DNA of 64,000 bases, taken from contig CM077594.1 in assembly GCA_039654915.1 (NCBI GenBank), positions 84,272,893 through 84,336,892 on the forward strand, in the 5' to 3' direction. The notes beneath the pieces are model-generated. The model saw only the letters and a program-made list of their open reading frames with translations, did not search any database and was not told the DNA's origin. Below, in pieces: positions 56,126 to 64,000 of this stretch (positions within the stretch are counted from its first letter, which is position 1; each line of letters starts with the position of its first letter). This DNA is from Aquilaria yunnanensis. Taxonomy: Eukaryota > Streptophyta > Magnoliopsida > Malvales > Thymelaeaceae. The position numbers and the translations under genes are program-made.

Positions 56126-58590
56126 CATGCAAGTATTTTGAGCTAATTAAGTTAAGAAAATAAGTATTTCTATGCATTTGAACCAAAAGTGAAAGTTAAG
56201 GGTGAAAAATGCACTAAGTAAGAAATTAAGCTATTTTGTCTTATAATGGCTTAAGTAGTTTGAGGGCTTCATGTTTGGGTAAGAAAAGCCTTTCAAAGGG
56301 ATGAAGGAGTGATGGTGTGGAAAGAGTTTAAGTGGCCTAGGTGAATCATAGTTAAGTTTGAGGGCCTAAGTGTCAAGTAAATTAGAGGTTGGCTATATAA
56401 TGGAAGGAAGATGACACTATTCATCATCTCCTCCATTTGCAATTTCGTGGCTCTCTCTCCTTCATAGCTCTCCACCTCCAAACCTCCAAAATCATTCAAG
56501 TTTTCATAAAAATTGAAGGTCCCAAAGCTATCCCAACAAGCCCATAACTCATTGTTTGGTGAATTTGGTGCATTTGGAGTTCTTTTTGCAAGTTTTTGGT
56601 TCAAACCCAAAGGTAAGCGTGTTTGATCCTTGTGGGTTAGTTCTAAGCTTGTTAAATGGTTATAAATGCTCTTAACTTTGTGCTCTTGGTGTCCAATTTG
56701 GTTGAATTCAAGCTTGGAACTCAAAGGAACTCTATGAAGCTCAAGTATGCTTGTTGCTTGTTTCTTGCTTTCAAAATGATTTGAGGTAAGGGATTTAAGT
56801 TAATTAAGCTCAAATAATGCATAGAAATGTAGTATTACATGTGGGAATGATGTGGAAACAAAACCCAAGTGAGTTGGCTTTGGGATTAGAAAGATTGAGA
56901 CATTTTATGTAAGTTTGCACACTGTCACGCAATGTTGTAGAGCATTGGCGATGTGTCACCACTGGTGACGCGAATTGGCGATGCGTTGCCAGCAATCTTA
57001 CAAGAGCCCGAGCACTGATTTTGGTGCTGACGCGTCACCGATGGCGTCACCAAAGCACAAGTTCCTCAAGTTCGAGGCATCCTAAGTATGCCTCAATGTC
57101 TTGGTTATCATCTCTAGGCCATTCTAAGATGTTCTGTAGCCTCGGTCAGGTCTAGAAGTCATTCTTAAGTTGGGAATTATGCATTATTTAGGTGGTAGCT
57201 AGGTGGTGTAGTTAAGGTAGGGTAAGGAATGGTGGCTAAGGAAGGTTAAAGTGTATAAGTTGTTAAGGGAGCACTAAAGGGATTAAGGTGGTTTCAGGCT
57301 GTTTGTTAGCCTAAGTGGAAGGTTTAAACCTTCGGGCTATGAAAAGAAAACCTAAGAAGATCCCAACCAAACCTTGTGGTTTGGTAAGTAATCCACTAAG
57401 GAGCCCTAAACTAAGCTCTAGAGCTTGGTAAGTTGGACCATATAAGGCGGCTAACCTGCTCAATGAATTGAAGGGAAAAGACGAGTAATCGTGGAGTAAG
57501 TGATGGCTTGCTCTGAATAACTTGTCAAGGCGGGCAAGGGTTGAGTAAAAGATGACTTACTCTAAGGCATTCATAAGAGGACTTCATGGGGTTAGTCAAG
57601 TCATAGCATAGGATATGAGGGCCAATATCTAAGTAACCCAGCCGTAAGAGCTCAAGACAAGTCTAGCACCTACGAATGTAAGGAAATCCTAAGTGGATTT
57701 GCTTGTGCACATTCCACTCATCCATCCATCTATCCACTCATTATTTGATTTGTTATTTTTATTCTTATTTTTGTTTGTGCTATTGGTTGCTTGTTTGTTT
57801 TGTTTTGTATGTTATATATGTATATAGTTGTATGCTTGTTGTGCCTTGCATGCTTGCATTGTTTTTGCCCAGCAGGTACTGAATCTCTTACTGAGTACTT
57901 TAAAGTACTCACCCCTTTAAGTGTTGTGCAGGTATTAAGCAGGCTAATCAAGCCTAACAATTGATAAGGAGCAGCTATTAAGGCTAAGTTTTATTGGTTC
58001 AAAGGTACTCCTTAAGCAAGAAACCTTGTGTTTCCAAGTTACTTGTAGCATAAGCTAGTACTAACCAAAGTGTTTGCCTTTTAGTTTAAGGCTAAGTGAG
58101 TACAAGGAAAGTGTGACTCATCACTTGAAGCTAGCTCGCTTGGGTGAAAAGCTAAGGACAAATCTTAGTAGATATAAGCTTTTTCTTCTTTATGTATGGT
58201 AATTTCATGCATAGATTGTCTCTACTAGTGTCCATTGGTGTGTATAACACGAGGGTTACATTTGGGTGCATATAAGTTTGAAATGTATGCATACAGTTGT
58301 TACTTGAAGTTAAAGCAACTAAAGTTTGACATCTTGGCTTGTTTTAAATTGGGTTTTCATTAATTGCCATGGCACTTTTTTCAATATTGTTTTAATATAT
58401 TGTTATTGCATAGTCAGGACGATGCATGCATATTTTCTATGCATGGTAGGCCAAGTAACTAGTTGCACATAACAATTTAAGATACTTCACGAGTAATAAC
58501 TAGCCAATTGTAACCTAAATGGGATCACAGTTCCTAAAGAGCCTACCAGTGTTAGTAAATCAGGGCACTGGAGCACTGTTCCACCACACC
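56126..58590 (+). mobile_element. Plus-strand Tekay LTR, right piece
   Basis: Continues the LTR interrupted at 40501. It carries a CpG-rich block of short inverted repeats (56930-57060: GGCGATG, GGTGACGCG, TGACGCGTCACC) like the one in the 25737/32974 LTRs. The perfect palindrome TGAGTACTTTAAAGTACTCA at 57892-57911 is preceded by TTAC, the reverse complement of the hairpin in the minus-strand LTRs. The right end is placed near CCACCACA at ~58586 by comparison and is approximate. A 143-codon minus-strand frame at 56293-56724 is not credible as a gene. Confidence 0.6.
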
Positions 58591-58904
58591 TAAAAAGTAC
58601 AAAAAGCCTAAGAAGACCAATGTAGCTAAAATGTGAAAGACCCCAGTATGTCTTAGTTATATAATGTTACTGCAAAGACTCATAAACTTCAGCTAGACAA
58701 TGCAATAATAGGATCATGGCACTATTGGAACCAAGAGAAGCTGAAGCTCCTGTCTTTCTTTGAAATCCAAACAAAAGACTTGTATTGAATTGTGTTGAAT
58801 ATCCCTATAGTGGAAAGCTTTGCCATTGAATATCTTTGAATTTCTTCCATTCCATATCCTTGAAATAACTAAATGGTAGTTTAGGGACAAACACTGCAAT
58901 TTAG
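58591..58904. other. Short gene-free stretch
   Basis: No coding frame with family resemblance; its right end supplies the MULE target site. Confidence 0.4.
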
Positions 58905-58915
58905 CATAATTTTTA
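58905..58915. repeat. Target-site duplication of the MULE, left copy
   Basis: CATAATTTTTA, identical to 60221-60231. The 11-bp length is within the 8-11 bp range of Mutator-like elements. Confidence 0.85.
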
Positions 58916-60220
58916 GGCCTAAAGGCATTTTTAGCCTTCAAACTTATATGATTCACACACTTAACCCCTAAGCATCAACCCGGTCCCAACTCGCCCTTTC
59001 AATTTGGTACAAGGGTACACTTAAGCCCTTTCCCTCCTCTACTTAGTTAGGTATTATATGTTCGAAGTCTCCTAACTTTGTTTTTCATTCATTTTCATGC
59101 CTAATTTCATAAGCTTTATAATTATTTTCCCAACATTTCTAAAAAGTCCAAAAATTCTTTTCTCATTTGAATTTATGTTTAACTCAAGGATAGGTCTCTA
59201 TTCTAACTCTATTTTATATTTTGGGTCAAAATATGATGAAAGATGTAATGAGTCAAAGTTCAATTTCAAGCCCTCTAGCAATGAGGACCTCCTTCATGGA
59301 GGAAGCTAATTCAAAAATGGGGCATTATAGTGCAGAAGAAATAAAGGAGAGAGTCTCAAAGTACAGAGCCAAATGCAACTAAAGTAACTTCAACAAGATG
59401 ATTAAGGTTAATTAAACAATATTAATAACCATTTAAACAATATGAAAACAGTAAAGTTGGTCAATTATTGTGGTTAGTAAATGGTATAATTATTTTTTAT
59501 GCTGGTAGCAGAACACATGCTAGAAAATGCTGGTAACAACTGCCTGCATATATGCAAGGTTGTCAGAAAGTTTCTAAACAGTGAATATCCATGGGTACCA
59601 TTATTGTTTGATCATATCCCTATTACATCCAAGCATGCTGACAGTGGTGTTCATTCTATATTAATGATGGTGATGGCTGAAATGTAGAGAGAAACAAAAA
59701 TTTGGATTTATTGAATTTCAAATACCTTAAAGGAGGTATTTTTCATGGAGCCCTTCTATTTCTCATTTCCTCGTAACTACCCAGCCAATACAGAAACATT
59801 TTCAAGTCATACGTCAATTAATGTAAAAGCAAATGATAGACACGGTGTAATGGGCAAGCTTCCCATCACTAAAGGGCTCAAAACCAACCTTTGGATCATC
59901 ACACCTTTTGTCATATTCTGACCTAAAATACAAAATAAAGACTCTCTCTCAAGTCAATCATAGATTCAAATGAGGGAAGAATTTTTGGGCTTTTTGAAAA
60001 GTTAGCAAAGAATCATGAAACTTGTGAGGTTAGGATTGATAATGAACAAAAAAAAACCTAGGGGACTTCCTGCACATTTTACACATTTTACCTAATACAG
60101 CAAGAAAAGAAGGGCTTAAATACATCATTTTAACAAGTTGAGGGGGTGAGTTGAACTAATGGATTTTTAAGAGGTTTAGTGCCCGAGTTACCCAAGTTTA
60201 AGGGCTAAAAATGCCTTAGG
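58916..60220. mobile_element. Non-autonomous Mutator-like element (~1.3 kb)
   Basis: The left end CCTAAAGGCATTTTTAGCC and the reverse complement of the right end CCTAAGGCATTTTTAGCC begin long imperfect inverted termini (~120-150 bp). The 11-bp target duplications are exact. No transposase is present. The interior has a 62-codon frame after a CAG acceptor-like site, which may be a captured exon. Confidence 0.8.
59499..59687 (+). pseudogene. Possible captured exon inside the MULE
   Basis: The 62-codon frame (including HICKVVRKFLNSEYPWVPLL) has protein-like composition, follows a T-rich stretch ending TAGCAG and ends in TAG. I do not recognise the family. If it derives from a host gene, the element would be a Pack-MULE; if not, it is a chance frame. 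Confidence 0.3.
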
Positions 60221-60231
60221 CATAATTTTTA
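60221..60231. repeat. Target-site duplication of the MULE, right copy
   Basis: CATAATTTTTA, exact match to 58905-58915. Confidence 0.85.
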
Positions 60232-60259
60232 CTACAGCATTTTCTTTTTACTTGTGCAG

Positions 60260-60346
60260 ATTGTTGCAGGCAATAACTTGTTGGACCCACGAAGAGTGGC
60301 CTGCATCTTCACCTATTGGCCAAATGTCATCGACTATTACGGTTGA
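60260..60346 (+). pseudogene. Exon-like segment after a splice-acceptor-like site
   Basis: A T-rich run ending CTTGTGCAG is followed by 28 open codons (IVAGNNLLDPRRVACIFTYW and a few more) and a TGA. It is GC-richer than its surroundings. It could be the last exon of a disrupted gene; the family is not recognised. Confidence 0.3.
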
Positions 60347-60508
60347 AGCACATCCTTTAAGTTGGTCTTGATTTTCTTTTGTCTTTTTTTGTTTAACTAT
60401 GTCCTAAAGATGGTTCTGTGTTCGTGTTTTACTCATTTTCAAACCAAAGCTAAAATAGGATTTCAATAGCATTAAAATCCTAGGAAATTGTCAAACCTTA
60501 AAGTTTAC

Positions 60509-60512
<4 letters not shown>

Positions 60513-60557
<45 letters not shown>
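60513..60557. repeat. (TA)n microsatellite
   Basis: About 22 TA units, followed after ~35 bases by a TTTATTTATTATTTATTATT repeat. Probably polymorphic in length. Confidence 0.92.
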
Positions 60558-60560
<3 letters not shown>

Positions 60561-60619
60561 TAGTGGCAAAATTTGATAATTTCATATTTGCCTATTTATT
60601 TATTATTTATTATTTATTA

Positions 60620-62539
60620 TTTATTAATAAAATTTTCCTTCTTGTTTGATTATTCCAAACTAGATGATGTTAGATATAAAAGTTTTTGCGAGAATTTTAG
60701 TTTGACATCATAAAAGAATGATTTCAGAGATAAGTTCTAGCTTAATGGGCTCAAAATAAAGCTGATTAGAATTAATTCCTAACTGATCTAATAGACTCAA
60801 AACCCTAAGAAAGACCTTTACACTTTTTACCACCATCAATTTAAGGACACATGGCACAATCCTATGTCCATGACTCCTCTATGAATAGCTTCTTCTTTCC
60901 CACTATATAATACATTTCCCTCTTCTACAAATAATTGTCATTCACAAAATGTATGGAATGAATACTTGTCATACAAAAAGTCCTCATCACTAATATAAGT
61001 TATTGCTTAATCACCTGTAACGGTCCAGCAGTTGATGTAAAATATATTGACCAAGAAGTTGATTATGTGCTGAAAAACAAATATACAAAAGAAAAAGCTA
61101 CCGTTTAAAGCACCAGCTTGAATATGCTAGCAAAAGATTCCAAGCCTTTGGATATTTGCTGAATAAACCTAAACATTCTACAAAAATCATCAACTTGAAG
61201 TAACAATGTAGAAAACACTTAGCTAATGTGATTCTAAAAAGGACAAGGACTACAAGATGAACATTGATGTAAGCAAGCACAAAACACCTTATCAAATGAA
61301 AAGGACAAAGATTCTCGTATTTTTTTTTTTTTTTTGCCTGGTCAAATTCATTTCTATTAACTTAGCATTTTTCATCACTTGCATTTGTTTGTTGTTCCCG
61401 TTTTTTATAGTTATTTGTGCTTTGTTGACATGAAATGATTTGGCAATAGCTGAATTTTAGGATGAAAAATAAACGAATAGATCAAGTTTGGCTCGATTTA
61501 AAGCTCATTCGTAAGTCATTCTAAAAGTTATCAAGTCAATCTTAAACAAAATTTAAAGCTTGACATACAATTCAAGCAAAGCTTGATTTGCTTCCTACTC
61601 GACTCGGCTCAGTCTAATTTTAGCTTTTTTCTTTAATTTAATCAAACAGCTCAAGCTTGACTTGAGTTTAATCAAATAAAAGCTCGTTCATAGCTCATTT
61701 ATATTGTTTTTAATCCAAATATGAACAAAACATCAAAATTGATAAATTATTCAAGCTGAATATGATCTATCTACTACTCAGCTTTGCTCAAATAATTTTC
61801 AGCCATACTAAATTTTCTCTTAATGTTATGGTGTTTCACATTTGCAAAATTGTCTTCAGATGTTTTTCTTTTTTTCTTTTTTTTTTATTAGCTATTTCTG
61901 GTGATCTTTGTCTACTTCATTTGCTTCTTTTAGGAATTCCTTTCGTGCTTAACAATACGAGGGAAAAAGGTCTGGTAGTTGGTTTTACTAGGTAACGTTG
62001 TTAATTAAGCAAAGCATTTTTCCTTGGCAAAGTTCTTTGCTTTGATATGAAGGTACATTGCAAGTTGAGGAAAGGGTTAAAAAGCTTGTGGGATTTGACA
62101 GATGAAGATTTCTCCTTGTGTTATGTCTAATAATGTGTTATGTTTTGGATTACTTGCCAAACTGTTTCAAAATTCTTTGCTGTTTTAGGTTTCTAAAGTT
62201 TTTTTTAATTACATGCAGGTTATTATTATTCCTTTTCTACTGATATAAATTTCAACTGGCATTAAGTGCACAAATGTTTTCCCTATATGGGGCTTCAGTT
62301 GCTGAAAGATATTCACCCAGTCTGTAGAGCTCCCAGATAAAAGTGGCCAATTAAGTAATGCTTAACTGAGTCAGGAGCTTCACCAGGAGTCCTCTAAATT
62401 TATTAGGGAGGGAGCGGAGCTTCTTTTGAAGTTTCTTGGATGAACAATAAAATAACTCTTGTTCATAAAAAAATAGAATGACAAAAGCTTTAAAGGTGTG
62501 TGGCAAGCCAAGAAAGAACTTAGAATTCAAAAAAATCTT
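60620..62539. other. Gene-free stretch
   Basis: AT-rich, with homopolymer T runs at ~61319-61335 and ~61880. No confident coding region. Phrases near 62260-62540 could be decayed 5' sequence of the VIN3-like remnant but are too broken to align. Confidence 0.4.
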
Positions 62540-62934
62540 ATCCAATTCCAGCAACCATCGCTTCTTTAAGAGGCAGAATAGGAAAGGGAAAACCTAACAA
62601 GGCTATGTTCAGCTATTGGCTAATCTCTGGATTTGGGATTTTCAAATTCTTGGGTTTGTAAAAATTCTGGATGCAAGGCCATTGTTTTCATAGATGACAC
62701 ATTCTACAAAAGGTGCTCTTGTTGTGTCTGTCACTTGTTTCATGACATCAAGGACCCCAATCTTTAGTTTGTTTCTGCTTCTGAATCTGGTGGTCAGGAT
62801 TACTGTGGGTTGTCATGCCATCTTGAGTGCACTATTCAACGCAGTAAGGCGGGAGTTGTTGATCTTAGCAATTTGATGCATCTGGATAGAAGTTATTGTT
62901 GTGCCTTCTGTGGTAAAGTTTATAGAATAATAGG
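62540..62934 (+). pseudogene. VIN3-like (VEL) PHD-finger exon, disabled
   Basis: Read on the plus strand, the sequence from ~62647 gives WVCKNSGCKA, TFYKRCSCCVCHLF, KDPNL, then YCGLSCHLECTIQR, KAGVVDL and YCCAFCGKVYRIIG. This is the C4HC3-like PHD region characteristic of VIN3-like proteins, which work with Polycomb complex 2 in vernalisation and flowering control. The exon ends at a good donor (AGG/GTGAGT at 62935). It is disabled: a TAG at 62765-62767 sits where the family has Trp, and two metal-binding Cys positions are replaced (Tyr in TFYKRC, Ser in FVSASE). Upstream, RKGKT-type basic linker sequence is also interrupted by stops. No neighbouring exon is convincing. Confidence 0.8.
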
Positions 62935-63702
62935 GTGAGTAACAGAAGTCTACTCTTTCATGCTTAATTTTCTTTAATGACTTCATACCCCTATTTTGCA
63001 CTAGATAGATTGAATTTCATTCTACAATATATTCAATTTTTTGTAAAGAATTATGCGAGTTGTTTGGTGAAAGTATTGAATTAGCATTTCCAGCAACAAC
63101 AATTAAAGAAGTTGTAAAGATTTGGGATTTTTATTCTCTATCATTTTTCAGCTGGAAAGTCTACAGTTGCGTCGAGTTAGTAATTATTGCTTTAGTGAGA
63201 GGTCTGGTATATCTTTTTTGGATTATTCTTGTATTAAGGATCTTATCACGAAACCTTGCCAAGAGGTTAAGAATTGAATTTTCACCATCTATTTTGTCAC
63301 AAAACACCTTAAAAGCCTTCTTTAAAGCCTGTTTTGCGTAATGCATGTTAATACAGTCTAACTAGAATGAGATGTAACCATAAAACAACCCATTTTGAAA
63401 TATCCAGCACAAATCCTGTGAAACAATGTGTTGTTTGAAAAGCAGTCTGTCACATAAGCCATATGTTTATCTTGCAATTTTAATACTTTACAGATGAAGA
63501 CCTGAAAATCCCAAGTTATATGGAATTTCTTACGTTGGCATCTTACAGTAGCTTCCAATGGAGGCATTTTAACAGTCCTACACACCAGCATGAGTAGAAG
63601 TCTTCAATGACAATATATTATCTTCGCCTGAAATGACAAATTAGTTGTGTACAACAATTGTTACTAAAAAAAAACTTGTATGATGGAATGGAAAGAAACC
63701 AA
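62935..63702. other. Stretch without an assignable gene
   Basis: A 93-codon plus frame (63060-63341) is AT-rich and has no recognised motif. The CAG-preceded segment at ~63151 (CTGGAAAG) superficially looks like the next VEL exon start but does not continue as one. Confidence 0.4.
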
Positions 63703-63935
63703 AGAATATTTGTTGGAAGAAACTCATTTTTTGCTTTTGGCAAAAGAATGTAATTAAGACACTACCCCTCAACTATAAAAGTAAGAATCAAGTGCCCTCT
63801 CTCTCCAAATGTCAAACAGAAGAATATTTGTTGGAAGAAACTAGTTTCTTGCTTTTGACAAAAGAATGTAGGACACTACCCCTCAACTATAAAAGTAAAA
63901 ATCAAGTGCCCCCCCAAATGGCGCTCATTTGTTCT
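63703..63935. repeat. 118-bp tandem duplication
   Basis: AGAATATTTGTTGGAAGAAA starts at 63703 and 63821; both copies continue through GACACTACCCCTCAACTATA and ATCAAGTGCCC with small differences. The CCCCT-rich phrases resemble MULE-type termini. Confidence 0.85.
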
Positions 63936-64000
63936 ACTCATGAAGAGCATTTTAGCACTCACCATATTAAAAAGGGTGTGGGGGCAATATCCATAAAACA

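Noticed and set aside
63100..63360. Next exon of the VIN3-like gene
   Set aside because: The segment after the CAG at ~63150 does not continue into the fibronectin-like region expected for the family in any frame.

Overview
The window is nuclear DNA from a flowering plant, probably a eudicot. It is AT-rich and made almost entirely of nested LTR retrotransposons, MULE-type DNA transposon ends, minisatellites and gene fragments. The species cannot be named from the sequence. No complete ordinary host gene is visible; the best host-derived remnant is a broken VIN3-like PHD exon near 62.6-62.9 kb.

Layout. 0.3-20.9 kb: a pair of inverted ~150-bp termini (MULE-like) that has been split by a TRIM-like array with three tRNA-Met primer sites (2.3-3.0 kb) and by a ~3.6 kb Tekay-type LTR. 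That LTR is itself split by a minus-strand Ty3/gypsy element of the Tat lineage (4503-18437). The Tat element has decayed gag-pol and an antisense, intron-containing plant-transposon-like gene. Its 5' LTR is split again by a 3.24 kb solo LTR with a GGGGG target duplication. 20.9-25.7 kb: gene-free DNA with an old LTR fragment. 25737-35411: a minus-strand Tekay/Del chromovirus with ATAGA target duplications, one continuous gag-pol frame broken by seven nonsense codons, and a chromodomain. 35.4-40.5 kb: another MULE-like terminus, a GGTACC-rich ~20-bp minisatellite, and decayed repeat DNA leading into a plus-strand Tekay LTR.

40502-56120 is the most remarkable part. It is a very young, plus-strand, Ogre/Tat-type LTR retrotransposon (AGGTT target duplications; 2594-bp LTRs in which I see only three substitutions and two homopolymer-length changes). 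It keeps LTRs, primer site, polypurine tract and a shortened gag, but has no protease, reverse transcriptase or integrase. In their place it carries four intact, intronless genes on the plus strand: three tandem paralogues of exactly 182 aa with a basic stretch and a CX2CX4CX3C cluster (resembling in architecture the cysteine-rich nucleic-acid-binding proteins of carlavirus-type plant RNA viruses), and a 209-aa LOG-type cytokinin-activating phosphoribohydrolase with the PGGFGTLGE active-site motif. Three of the four have related TATA-box promoters, and a tandem TGACG-bearing repeat lies just upstream of LOG. A working model, which is inference, is a pol-less retrotransposon mobilised in trans that carries host-manipulating cargo: possible silencing suppressors plus a cytokinin-activating enzyme. 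Downstream of LOG lies an array of ~24 47-bp units, each able to fold as a stem-loop.

56.1-64.0 kb: the remainder of the interrupted Tekay LTR, a complete ~1.3 kb MULE with 11-bp target duplications, a (TA)n microsatellite, the VIN3-like exon remnant, and a terminal tandem duplication.
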